This document shows positions 1 to 11,700 of a stretch of 64,000 bases of DNA, in pieces. The DNA comes from Phanerodontia chrysosporium (lineage: Eukaryota > Basidiomycota > Agaricomycetes > Polyporales > Phanerochaetaceae). Location of the stretch: the NCBI GenBank assembly GCA_001910725.1, contig MJGA01000026.1, positions 124,001 through 188,000 of the forward strand, in the 5' to 3' direction. The notes below the pieces were generated by a model that was not told where the DNA came from, made no database searches, and saw only the letters and a program-made list of their open reading frames with translations. The first letter of the stretch is position 1. Each line of letters starts with the position of its first letter. Both the position numbers and the translations under genes were made by a program.

Positions 1-1580
1 GAGGCACCGCTCACGCGTCGGGCCTTTGTCCGCGAGGGTTGGTCCTTGCAGTCATCGTCTCGCATCGTTGCTCACCTCTAACTTGTGGACACCGGACTGC
101 AGGCTTGCGTACGGTCGATGGTTTCCAGCGCGGGGTGAGGTAGCCAAGATGACAGGCAAAACATGCCCTTCGGATACGATGTATTACTATCACTGATGAT
201 TTGGATGAACACTGCACGTCTACATGCGGCCATGACACGTGGTATGCCTTCTTTGTACCTGCTGTAACAGATCTCCTCTGGGCTGATCTTCAAGGGCGAA
301 AGACAGGTGCGTCTTGCGGCATTTACGAACACACACATGCACTGACTTGGACTGGATACAAAGGATATCACGGCAATCTTGCCTCTAAGACCCAGAGCTT
401 GTGTGGACTGCCCCAGACACGGACAGCCTCCTGCGCCAGCATCAGCGCACCATCGTGGCGTCCAGGCGGCCAACGCGGCTCGTCGCGGCTCGCCGTGGTT
501 GCGGCCATCCTGCACTCTGATCCGTCTGCGATTTGAGTAAAGCCAGGCACCGCCGTTGGGGGGCATGGTGGCGGTGCCGGGAAGATGCGTTCGCTGCAAC
601 GGCGCCCCCGCGCGGTGGTAAACCCGTCCTCGGCTGATAGATTGCACCAGTGTAGCAGGCCGGCCGATGGCCATCGCAGCGTCGCCTGGCACGGTTGGCG
701 ACCTGGCGAACCCGATTTTCAAGGCTTGTCGCGCGCACGACGTGACGCAGATGGCGTTGCGTCGAGCATGCGGACGGGATCTCCGGGCCCAGGGGCCATC
801 CCCGGTACGCAGGGGCGGACAGATGTCGACGGACGGCCTGTTCACACAGATTTTGTGTGCGGCGGTGCACGGCGCTTGCGCAGGCCAGGCTTTGTGGCGT
901 TCGGGGCGTACCGGACGATGCGCGGACGGCTCCTCTCCAGGACTCGTGTCTCTGCCTATGCGAGATACGGGCCCTGCTGGCCTCGTCGTCGTCGGCGGCA
1001 CGCCCTCCACGCACGGCGGTCGGCGGGCCATCCGTCGCCGTGCGAATGTCGGACAAATCCACCGTCGCACAGGGGCGTCGGCACCAGCTGTGGCAAGGCA
1101 TGAATCACCACCTGTGCAGTACGACGCTTGGTATGTGGGAGGTATTCCTGCATTGTATAGCGCTCCTCATCGGCAGTGGAATCAACCAGGGAAGCGTCAT
1201 CATCAACGATGTCCCTCGTCATTGGTATCAAGACCATGGCAATGGTTTCGCCCTCTGCCCCCCTGAATTTACTGCATTTGATATCACTCGCAGAGTCTCA
1301 ATTGTAGGTGCATACATATCCAGAGCAGCCCTTCCGACAAAGGGTCGCATGCTGATCATCAGCGCTTGACAGATGGCAGAAGCATCCGTTCCATGCGTCC
1401 CGCGACGTGAGTGCAGGGGCGATCCCAAACTCTGTGCATCTACTCACGGCGTGGGGCAAAGCCCACGAGACACTCCCTCCCTTATAACCTGCGAGCCTCT
1501 ATCTCCAAGCCCCAATCACCACCGCGCTCCGTCTCCGAGGCGCCCACCGCATCTCACCCTCAAGCTTCAAGCACTGCTGA
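1..1580. other. No supported gene; GC-rich sequence
   Basis: Long overlapping open frames occur on both strands here, as expected in GC-rich DNA, but none shows a recognisable motif, a convincing start or a splice pattern. I see no tRNA, rRNA or transposon terminus. The last 100 bases hold the likely promoter of the DUF6534 gene. Confidence 0.5.
1483..1487 (+). promoter_or_regulatory. TATA-like element of the DUF6534 gene
   Basis: A TATAA core lies in otherwise GC-rich sequence about 95 bases upstream of the ATG at 1581, which suits a fungal TATA box. Inference from position and motif only. Confidence 0.4.
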
Positions 1581-3842
1581 ATGTCGGACATGGACGGGGC
1601 CATTGTGTTTGATCGCAGCGGGACGGTCGGGGCGATCCTGATCGGCGGACTCGTCGCAGCCGTGTACGCCACCCTCTCCTGCATGCTGGCCGCGGCCTGA
1701 CCTCGCGCGGGCGCAGGCTGTACGGCATCACCATCCTGCAGACGTTCGTCTACTACCGCCGGTGTGGCGGGCATGACCGGTGGCTCATCAAGGGCGCGGT
1801 GCGTCGCCGTTTGTGTCTTGGCTGTGTCTGCCCCGTGTAACGCGCATTCGCGCTGAGGACACAGGTCGGCGTGCTCTGGTGCGTCTGCGCGTGCCCCCCG
1901 GTCCCACGCGCCACACACTGACTACACACCCGCACGCGCGTGCAGGCTGCTCGACACCTTCGACATGCTGCTCATCGCACACATCCTCTACTACTACCTC
2001 GTCGTCAACTACGGCAACCCCGCGTCTCTGGGCGGACTCGTATGGTGCGCCGCTCCGCCTGCCTCTCGCCGGGTCGTGTGCCTGAGTCGACGTCTTTCCG
2101 CACGGCAGGAGCATCGTCGTACGCCCCCCGTTCTTCCACCGCCCGGCCCTGGCGCATGCCCACTGACCCGCCGCGCCTTTCCAGGGACACCTCATGACCA
2201 CAGTCAGTCGCAGTTTCCCGTTCGTGCGTGTGTGTGTGTGTCCCGGGCCTCACCCGCTGCGCAGGCGTGCACGGAAGCGACGGTGCGAGCGTGCGTGTCC
2301 AGCCGTGTCGTCCCCCGGCCCAGGCATCACTGACGGGTGCCGCCTGCCCCAGGATGTTCGCGTGGCGCGTCTGGAAGCGTGCGTCCCCGAGACTGGGTGC
2401 TCCGCGCTCGTGCGCACTGACCCGTCGCACCCAGTCAGCAACGGAAAATGGCTGCCCGTGGCGCTTGTGGTGGGTAGCAGCAGTTTTCCCGCTGGCGGGT
2501 CGTCCTCTCACCGCCCTCTGGTCCACAGGGCTTGCTCACTCTCTTGGACTTTGGTGCGCACCGTGTCGAGAGGTTTTACACAGGGTCCTGACCACGGACG
2601 CTCTCCCAGTCTTTGGCATCAGTACGCCGTCCAAACCTGGTAACACCAGAGACGCAAGCTAACTGTCTCTTTGACTCCTAGTCGTGACAGTGCAATCGCA
2701 AGTAGCCGCCCACACACCCCTGCACTCTCCGCTCACATTCACACACAGGGTTGGCAAGACCTTTGCCATGCTCGAGAAGGTCCAGGTAAGGCGGGGTCCC
2801 GGCAGCCTGCAGCAGACGCGGCCGCGCTGATGCCGCGCACAGGCGTTCGTCCTCACGGAGTTTACGACCGGCCTGACCGGGGACATGCTCATCGCGTTCC
2901 TGCTGTGCTACTTCCTCTTCCGCTCGCGGACGGGCTTCCGCAGGTGCGTCCTCCCCCACCGGCCCCGCCCGCGCAGAGGCGTCTGATGCCCCCCCCCCCT
3001 TTTGCCCCCCCTGCCAGGACGGACTCGGTCGTGACCGTGCTCATGGCATACGTGATCAACACCGGTGCGTCCCCGCCGCTGTGCAGCAGTGCAGGCGCCA
3101 TGCTGAGACTGCGCCGCACAGGGCTGATCACCGCGTGCGTCTCTTTTTGTTGCTCTCGCGCCGCGCGCATCTGACAAGGGTGTGGTGCGCGAAAACAGCA
3201 TCGCGCTGACCGCGAACATCGTCCTCGTGAGTCGCGCGCGCACCACGCCGTGCAGAAACGCTGCTGACACCATGGCGCGCCCGGACAGTTCGTGACAGCG
3301 CGCCGCAACTTTGCGTTCGTCGCGCTCTACTTTGTCGTCAGCAAACGTAAGGGCCCTCTCTCTTTGTCGCACATCCCGGCCAGGTTGCACTCACGCGACG
3401 CGCTTTGCAGTGTACGCGAACGCGTACCTGGCAATGTAAGCTCCCCGCGTCCTCACCGCCGCAGCGCATCCCGGCTGACTTACGGGCGGGGCCGCCGGCT
3501 CCAGGCTCAACGCGCGCGCAGGCATCCGCGAGAAGATGAGCGGCGGCGCGACGACGGTCCCGCTCTCGCGCCTCTCGGCGCGCGGTGCCGCGCCGGACAC
3601 GCCGCGCCGCGTCGACTTTGTGCCCGCCGCGCGCCGCGCGACCGTCTCCTCCGACAAGGTGCGCGCACGCCGTTCTCTCGCTCTCTCTCTCTCTCCCTCT
3701 GGCGCGCGCGCGCGCGCACGGGGGGTTGCTGACGCGTGTCCAGAGTGCGCGCGCGTGCGCGGACGACGACAGGACGGCCGTGGACGACGTCGAGGCCCGC
3801 GCGCCGGCGGGGGCTGCTGTCGAAGAGTGCTACAAGGGGTAA
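1581..3842 (+). CDS. DUF6534-type multi-pass membrane protein, many micro-exons
   Basis: The ATG at 1581 opens MSDMDGAIVF. Joining exons by GT-AG and frame gives successive hydrophobic stretches: LYGITILQTFVYY, LLDTFDMLLIAHILYYYLV, GDMLIAFLLCYFLF, TDSVVTVLMAYVINTG and FAFVALYFVV, then YANAYLAMLNAR and a soluble Ser/Arg/Asp-rich tail ending EECYKG. This pattern matches the DUF6534 family, which is expanded in Agaricomycetes and has no proven biochemical role. I count about a dozen exons, two of them tiny (14 nt at 1865-1878 and 10 nt at 2109-2118). Introns carry a GT microsatellite near 2230 and CT and CG runs near 3670-3720. One junction, near 2690-2750, could not be placed in frame, so the exact protein length is uncertain. 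The family call is secure. Confidence 0.85.
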
Positions 3843-4524
3843 CGCCGTCCCTGGCTGTGCCGTGATCGTACGCTGATACCGGCGACATGCAGAGCGTCGG
3901 TGGTTTGAGCGGTTTGCATCTCAGCGATCTTTAAAACATAAATCGTGGGGGCGGTGCAATGGACATCTTGTATAAATCGCGTGGCTGATGATATATGACG
4001 ATGTACGCTTTGAGGACGGCTGCACGGAACGTAATTCATGTGGGATCGTCAGTGTTCGTAAGTACAAGGCGCCTGAAACCCTAGGTTGGACGGACAAGCG
4101 CGTCGAGTTCTGACCCGCTCAGACACCTCGCAGAGTTGTCTCCAGTCCCTTGCTTAAATGCAGCCAAGTCACGACCACAGATATATCAAAACTGGTCTCT
4201 GGACGGGTTCGTCGCAAGCAGGAGGCAGCTGACTCCGGTCAGCACATGCAGCGAGGCCTGTAGCCGTAGTTACTCAGTCTGGACAGGTCAACTGGTCAGT
4301 GCGAGTGCAGTAACTACGGGGGGATGGTACATACGCTCAGAGGGAAGGTGAATGTCTTTGAGCGGGCGAAAAATTGAGAGGGGGGATTTTTATATTACGA
4401 AAAAGATTAGCTAATACGACTGGATTCTATCTACGGAAAGTCCGAAGGCTTGACGGCCGAGGTACTTTTGCTTCCGCGCCACACAGGTGCAGGCGGTGGG
4501 CGCTTGCGCAAAGCGCGGCGCGAG
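3843..4524. other. Intergenic, nothing recognised
   Basis: AT-richer than the left flank, with several short frames that have no motif. It separates the DUF6534 gene from the repeat domain around the Helitron. Confidence 0.5.
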
Positions 4525-4871
4525 TCTTCGACAAGATAGACTTGTGCGCAGTTCGCTATCGCGTGCTGACCGATTCCCGGACTATGAGTATTTGCAAGGT
4601 ATAGTAGTACAGTTTTGATATGTTTGTGACTTTTGCAACCACGGACGGCGGGCGCTAATGCGTCGCGGTCACTGTAGGCTCAGAAGTCTTTTTATGCTCA
4701 CTTCGTAGCCAAACGTGGTATTTCCTAGGGTGGGTTATTGGTCCAATAGCCCGTTTATGCCATTTTTGGATACAAGAATTCTTGGCAATTCTGATCTTTA
4801 AATGGATGTTGTCGAGCGCTTCCAATACCTCAGGCTCTGGCGTCACCTCGGGTGGCATGTTCGCTGAGAGC
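4525..4871 (-). repeat. Repeat X, left copy (inverted relative to 20440-20795)
   Basis: Read on the minus strand this matches the plus strand at about 20440-20795. Shared landmarks are GCGAACATGCCACCCGAGG at the start, ACAACATCCATTTAAAGAT, CATTAGCGCC and CGGGAATCGGTCAGC near the end. Identity is roughly 75-80% by eye, with small gaps. The first part of the left copy is open and would encode a peptide starting MPPEVTPEPEVLEALD; the right copy has a stop in the matching frame. It may be a decayed protein-coding fragment of a mobile element. Confidence 0.7.
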
Positions 4872-4997
4872 GGTACGGGACTTCCATCTGTTGCGGAGGC
4901 AAAGAATAACGGATATACAGTGCAACCGTGAGAGAGAAAATCAGCCTAGGGGGACATGGCACGACTGAACGCATGCAGAGAAGGCGGGGACGCAAGG

Positions 4998-5075
4998 ATT
5001 CCGATTCCCCAGGAATCGGCTTACAGTTCGTATCAGGACGTCCCTCGCCACGTGGCCATAAGGCTTCGGCGTCTC
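4998..5075 (-). repeat. Repeat Y, left copy: 78-bp inverted repeat with terminal hairpin
   Basis: The plus strand starts ATT then CCGATTCCCCAGGAATCGG, a perfect 8-bp stem with a 3-nt loop, followed by about 56 bases up to GCGTCTC. The reverse complement of 20813-20891 matches over the whole length with one clear difference (CATA versus CGTA). The pair points inward and brackets 15.9 kb including the Helitron. It may be a transposon end; no target duplication is visible. Confidence 0.8.
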
Positions 5076-5636
5076 CGTGTCTCCACCTCCTTGCGTCCTG
5101 CCTTCGCCGCCGCTTTCGCCGTTTCCTCTCCTTCTCTACATGCGTTCCGTCGTGCCTGTCGTGCCGACGTCCCCCCGGGCTGATTTCAGTTCTCAAGGTC
5201 GCTCCGTACGTCCGTGCTTGTTTGTCTCCGCCCTCTGCTCACAGCTCTTTCAGAGGCCCTTCTTTCCCGACGTCCCCCCCTCGCCTCTCCGCCCTCTTGC
5301 CTTCATCACCTGTCTCGCATGTTCCTGTAGGCCCGTGGGTCCTCTCTGTGCTTCGCATAGATCTGCCGGCCGGAACGTCACCCACACGCAGTACCGTCGT
5401 CTATCACCTCCGGTGTCGGGGGCGCATCCATGAACCGCTGCTCGTTTTCCTCGCCAGGTGCGTACACATGCCGTTCCATCTGTCCTTGCGTTACTAAGGA
5501 CATTCTCCTTAGCTCGCCACTACTTTCCTGCATAGCCGTTCTCTCTCTTCATGTATCTATGTCGTTGTTCTCGTCGTAATTATCATCCTCTACTCACAGT
5601 ACTCGCCAGTGTGCTGCATCGCTTGTCGAATCCTGA
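5076..5636. other. Intergenic, pyrimidine-rich plus strand
   Basis: Rich in C and T on the plus strand with no supported coding frame. It lies just downstream of the minus-strand AT-hook gene and could be its 3' untranslated region. Confidence 0.4.
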
Positions 5637-7818
5637 TCACGTACGTTTCGCCCTTTTCTTCCTTTGCTCCTCCGTCACATCCACCTCCATCTCCTCTTCG
5701 CTTCCCTCTGCATAGCTCACCTCGGTCCTGGTCCTCTTGCTTCGCCGTCCCTCTTCCCTGTATGCTCTGTGTCCGCCTTCCACTCCTTCCTCCTCCCTCC
5801 CTCCTTCCTTCGTTCTCTCATACTTGTTCTGTGAGGCTGTCCCCTCACTTTCCTCCCTTGTGTCCTTAATCTTGTGGTCCATGTTCTTCTCCCTGCCTTT
5901 TTCCTCGGCCTCCCACAACTGGAAAACCTCTGCCAGCTCTTCGTACGCCTTCTGACATTTCGGTACCTTGTTGCGATTTGCTAATTGACGCTGTTTGTTG
6001 ACCGGCAGTGGCTTTCTTGGACGTCCTCGTTTCCCCGTATGTTCCTGTGTGCAATAGAACCCGTCAGCTTCGCCATTTTCTTGCACTCCATGTTCTTACC
6101 GTTGGTCGGCGCCCTGGCTTCCCTTTGACATCAGACAGATCTACCTTGTTCAGAACCATCTCCCTGAACGACGCCCGGCCAAGAGTGGTCTTGTATCCTT
6201 CCTGGCGGATGTCCTTCGTCATTAGATACTGCGTTTCCGTGAGCTTCTGCTTCATTCAATCATCTGCACTCTTACCACTTCATCCACGCAGACATCCCAC
6301 GCGGCAGGTGGTCTTGCTGCAATTGTCGTGTATGCCGTCGATTTCCCATACTTCAACACCACGACAGGTCTGTACTTCCACTGTCGTGTGTTACCAACAG
6401 GTAACACCTCGCCCTCGTACACATCTCCTAGTGGTTCAACCGCTGTGAGTCTCCGTTTCCGTACATATTCATTGCATGCTCACTTATCGTATGTGCAGGG
6501 TTGTACAAGCCATTCTTGGCGTATGCCTCGAACAATCTTACGTCCACTTTCGCAGTAGTCTTCCGGTACACCTCGACGTATCGCGCTATATAGTGCTCGT
6601 CCGAGTTGTAGTGGAAGGCCAGTGGATTGTCTGAGTTGCATTCCGATCCCACGAGCCGTTCGTACTCCTTTGATGTCCACTGCGCTGAGTGACGTTGCAA
6701 CGTCTCCAGGAACCGGTTGAACATGGTATCATCCTCACAGACGATGTGAGCTGGTGTGAGTGGCCATATCATTGCAAGGTGAAGGACGTCGTTTGCTGTG
6801 TGCCGTCCATACCCATTAAACACCGTCCCCAGGTCACATAGTGCATCAACGATGGCAGCGTTTGCCCTTGCCTCGGCGACACCCCTCAGCACATTGGCTC
6901 GCCATGCGTGGACACCTGCCAATGCCTCTTCGCGCTCGAAAGTCCAGTCTGGCCCGTTTCGCGTCGGATCCCATATCTGTTCCCAAGCCTTTCGCATATG
7001 TAAGCTCAGTAAGTGCTGGCCTATTCTATCAGACGCCTGTACTCACTGCTGAACCTGGCTTTAGGTCATCGGCAGTCCAAGGACGGGGAAGGGTAACGAT
7101 GTTCATGGTGATGATGCGATCGAAGTCTGCGGCAACGTACGCAATCTTCTTCTCCATGCACACTATCGCGAATGGGATAACAATTGTTCTCTCAGTATCT
7201 GCGTCCCGTGAACCCTGATCGTTGTAGCACAGGGGAAGTCTGAATCTCCTCATCTTCTTCGCACGTTGCTTGTCCTTTGACGCCCCGTTGCAGTCCTCCT
7301 CTGTTATCGCTGCTAGGTCATCAGTTGACATCTTCAACAGATGCCCTTCCAGTCCGAAACATATCACTGCGCAGTGCTGCTCGATGACCATAACTTGTCA
7401 GCGTCTGTTTACAATATATCTGTTCATGCACTTACATGCCCCACCGCAATAGCAAGAGCCTTTCCTCTATTTGCAATCAAGATTTGGCCTGCCTTGCGTG
7501 GTCTGACCAGATACTCGTACGGTTTGCCTTTCGCTCGTTCTAGGTCTGCTTCCGTTGGCTTGATAAAATCAGGGTAGTACTCTTCTGGCTCTAGTGCATC
7601 CACTTCTGGAGTGTAGCCTTCGTGAATGGTGTTTGTACATGTCGTGTATTTCTTTCCTTTCGTCCCAAGCGCGAATGCCCGGGGATAAAGCACCAGCCAC
7701 CCTGGTGAGGTGTCAGTCCTGAAGTCCTTTAATACATGTATCATCTACCTTTTTCTTCTCCTGAGAAGTCCCTCTTACACAGTCTATACCATGCCTTCAA
7801 TATGGGATCTTCTGGCAT
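5637..7818 (-). CDS. Helitron-associated AT-hook protein, spliced, family unknown
   Basis: I join six or more minus-strand exons into one gene. It starts MPEDPILKAWYRLCKR (ATG at 7818); a 47-nt intron leads to GWLVLYPRAFALG. Middle exons contain MSTDDLAAITEEDC, WEQIWDPTRNGPDW and DVYEGEVLPVGNTRQWKYRP. The 3' exons contain KTTLGRASFREMVLNKVD, then the junction GRRPTEHTGKRGRPRKPLP, whose KRGRPRKP is a canonical AT-hook. The C-terminus is highly charged, rich in Glu, Lys and Arg. An apparent stop near 6252 is bypassed by a clean 47-nt GT-AG intron. The junction near 7390-7435 does not close in frame. No known enzyme domain is recognised. It is transcribed away from RepHel across a 0.9-kb gap and shares its AT-rich composition, so I infer it is part of the element and binds DNA. 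Confidence 0.6.
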
Positions 7819-8726
7819 GTTCTTGAGTGCTGGAAAGTTTGTTCTGTGCACAGAGAGATCACACCAGCGCGTTGCGTGACACGAAATCACGAACTGTCAC
7901 ACCGTTACAAACTGTCACTGCTCCCCTCACGTCACACTTTTGCCGCCCACTCCAGAATCCTTAGTTAATTTACGACGTTTGCAGGCTTATCTGGCCATAT
8001 AAAGTATTTCCTGCACGAGTTTATGCCTTTAAACACCCTTTCCGACATTAATTTACACTTGTCTATTTGGCCGATTCTAATCTTTAAATGCTTTTCGTTT
8101 GCCGCTCAGCTGCCTGCTCTCTCTCCATCCCCGCACACTCTGCGCCTCTTGCTCACTGTGTACGCAGATGTGCTACCTCTATCCTCTTGTTCTCCCTCTT
8201 ATCTCTCTTACTTCCCATCTAGGCATCATGTTTCCGCATGTACTATGCCCTGTAGAACACCAGTTCTATGTCTTCCACTTTCCTACCCTACTCGGTGAGT
8301 AAGCTTGCAGTGTATACTGTTTCTACACCGTCCCTAACTACGTTATTGTCTTGTTCTTTGTGCCCTACACTTCATTCACTGTTCATCTCGCACAGTGTTC
8401 TGTTGCTGTTCTGCGCATGGCCTAGACGCACTGCTGGTGCATGTCGCACAATTTATTCTCTGTGAGCTCGCTCTTCCTGATTTTCATCTTTCCCTCTTGT
8501 ACTGAACTCTACCCCAGTATACTACCCCTGGAACCATGACCTCGTCTGGCTCCTTCTGTGCTCTGCTACATCGTCAGCCACAGTTCTGCTGCGGCTGGCA
8601 CGTTTGCATCACAGTCGTGTTGTTCGTGTTGTTCGCGTTGTTCGAGATGTGCTTGTTCGAGTTGTTCAAGATCTTTTTACCCCTCGTCCTGCTGCGTCTT
8701 CACTTCCTCTTCATGACCACTCTTCC
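7819..8726. promoter_or_regulatory. Divergent intergenic region between AT-hook gene and RepHel
   Basis: About 0.9 kb separates the two start codons. Near 7880-7940 a C-T-G-T-C-A-C / G-T-C-A-C-A word recurs several times; the RepHel-proximal half is pyrimidine-rich. It probably holds both promoters. No clear TATA box stands out. Confidence 0.35.
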
Positions 8727-11700
8727 ATGTCATTTCACCTCCTTGGTGGCGCCAGTAACACGCGCAAATTTAGCATGTTTCAGGTCTCTTCTCTCCGTCC
8801 ATATCCTGTGTTGGCAGGAACTTTACAGGACTTGCAGGATGAAGAGTTCGTTGCTTTTGATTCTCTTACATTTGTTGCACCTTCAGCCTCTTCCTCTGCC
8901 GACCGTGTTGTTACACTCTCTGTGCCTATCCATGTACTCGTTCCTGAACTCAAGATAAACCATCTCAGACTTGTGTCCAAGGCTCACGAGCTGCGAACTG
9001 GCTGTGCCCTCAATAGACAAGCACTAGAGGACGCTTTATTGGCTCACCAGTGTACAAAGTCCTGTCCCTCTTACTCACTCTTCACGAGGCCTTTGCTTCG
9101 TCGTCCTGATCCACCTGTGCTGTCCACAGTTAACAATCCTGATTCTTTATCTATTCCAATCCTGTCTGCTCCGAATCTCACGTGCTTTCCTCCTAAGCCT
9201 GCAAGCGTTTCTGTGGCTGCTAAACTTGTGAGCGACTTCACGATTCAGTGCTCCGCAGATATGCTATCTGAGTCTGCTTGCTCTGTTTGTGGGCAGCTCA
9301 CTCTAAAGCGTTCTCAGGAGGTTGTTCCTTGTGATTCCACGTTGTTCCGCATCCTGGAGATGCCAGGTGTTACGAGAGCTGTAAGTCATACATCTGCCCA
9401 TCCCAGTACACTTTCTGGTCCAGTCTTATGCAACGCGGGACTCGCAACCACCACCTCTGGTCAAGTTGCATCTGTGTGCAGCGTTTGTATGAATGCCTTG
9501 AGAAAATATCGTCTCCCGAGGCTCGCCCTTGCTAATGGGCTTTGGTTGGGAGATGTGCCACCCCAGTTGTCTTTGCTCAACTTTGCAGAGAAGCTTGTAG
9601 TTGCAAGGTACAGGCACAATGTGTGTATAGTACAGGTTGATCGTTCTGGCTACAAGATGAATGGTAATGCTGTTGTATTCTCTCAGCCTGTGGTTAAATT
9701 CATGTCTGTACTACCACCACCTCGTGAAGACATGGAGGAGATTCTCGCTATCATGTTTACAGGTCCATCGAAGCCTACAATATCTGACTATAAGCGCACT
9801 CCTCTTCTCATCAGAAAAAATATGGTATGGGACGCACTACAATGGTTGAGGCTGAACCATCGAGATTATGCCGACGTACAGCTGTCGGAGCGTAATCTGC
9901 TCACCTACCCTACTGATTTGCCCCCTGTCGAGCCTTTTCACTTTGCTTCTGATGGGCAACCTGTGATGGAATCCTTGTCAGTTCACGACAATGGTTCAGA
10001 GAGAGGTACCAACTCCGGCATGTGTCCGTTCTCTGTGCATGGCATGACTGGAGACGAGCTGGACACACTTGAAAAGGATTCAATAATAATTAGAGCTCTT
10101 CGTCACTTACGGAATGGTGGCACCATTCTTGGCTATGGACGCAAAAAGGATCCTGTATCAATTTATGACAACCCTAACTTATATCCTGGTATGTTTCCCT
10201 GGCTTTTCCCCTATGGTTATGGTGGGTTTGAAAACAGTATGATGACCAAGAAGGTCGGGCGACGAGCTCATGCCTCTGCTCTGCTCATGTATCATGACAG
10301 GCGGTTTCAGACTGACGAGTACTTTATCTTTATTGTGTTCAATCAGCTTCAAATATCTGATTGCTCTCGAGGAGGGTATGTACTCACACAGCGCAAAAAC
10401 TTCACTGATGTATCGGAAAAAATCCTAGACATTGATGTTCCAACTCTAGATCGTATTATAGAACGTGGAAAGCAAGACGGATTTGTGAAACCTGATGGTT
10501 CTGACTCTGAGCGCAAGTGCTTTGACCTCCTCACCTATATAGACCATGTTTCTGGTCATGTTTCTGCCTCGCAGGCGCAGAAGAAGTATCAACGTAACGA
10601 GCTGAAATCCATGATATATGAGTATGGTATGCCAGCTCTCTTTGTAACATTTGCTAACGCACCTGCGAAGAGTCCACTTGTCATGTACCTTTGTGGAGTG
10701 CCGATAGATCTTGACAGTTATTGGGAGCAGATGCCTGGTTCCGACATAAGGAATAAGCTCATGGCATCTAATCCTGTCGCGTGCGCTCGTTTCTTCCATC
10801 ACATGGTGAAGTTATTTATCACCGTAGTCCTTAAATTCGACTCTGATGCAGAAACTGGTCTGTTTGGAAAGACTGAAGCTTACTATGGTACTGTCGAATC
10901 TCAAGGCCGTCTTGCCCTACATCTTCACATGCTCATATGGATCTGTGGAAATTTTTCCGCACAGGAACTTCGAGATAAGGTGTTGCAGAATGAAGATAGC
11001 TTCCGTGAAGAGCTCATAGCCTGGTTAGAGAGCTGCCAAAAGGGTGAATTCTCTACTGGCACATGTCAGCAGGTAGGGGAACTTCTCAAAACCCAGTATA
11101 CCTCCACATCTAGTACTGCTTCTGATATTGCGAACTGGGATGCACAGAATAGTGAGGAGTGTGAGCAAGGTAAACTGCATGCAACTCTGAGACTTGCCAA
11201 GCCCCCACCTCAGTTGCATACTGAAGCTGAGCGAAGCCTATGGTACATGGAAATGTTAGAAGAAGCAGATGAGATTGTATATCGTTCTAACCTTCACACA
11301 AAGCGACACGATCGAGGTTGTAGACGAACAGATGGACAATGTAGAGCACGGTTTCCGCGTGACCTGCATCCATACACGTCTTTTGACGAAGTGTCTGGGG
11401 CTGTTATACTAAAGAAGCATGAGCCATGGATAAACACCTACAATCCAGTTTTGTCCTACCTCATGCGTTGCAATACAGATGTAACTTGTTTGCTATCTGG
11501 CACTATGGTTAAAGCGATTGTGGCCTATGTGACAGACTACATTACCAAAATGTCTTTGAAGACGCACACCATCTTTGAGGTAGTGCGCTTAGTTCTTCAG
11601 CGTGAGGACAAAGCTATAGAAGTTGCACATCAAGCGGGATCAACGAGGGCACCTATGACTGCCCGTGGTCTAATATCCCGTGTTGTGAACAGTCTGACTG

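Noticed and set aside
78..1070. 330-codon minus-strand open frame
   Set aside because: Overlaps equally long frames on the other strand, has no motif and lies in GC-rich DNA where chance frames are long.
6064..6255. Separate small gene starting at 6255 on the minus strand
   Set aside because: Its ATG overlaps the preceding stop as ATGA, and a clean 47-nt intron joins both parts, so it is better read as an exon of the AT-hook gene.
8604..8726. N-terminal extension of RepHel
   Set aside because: The frame is open but begins at TTG and is a simple Val/Arg repeat; the first ATG is at 8727.
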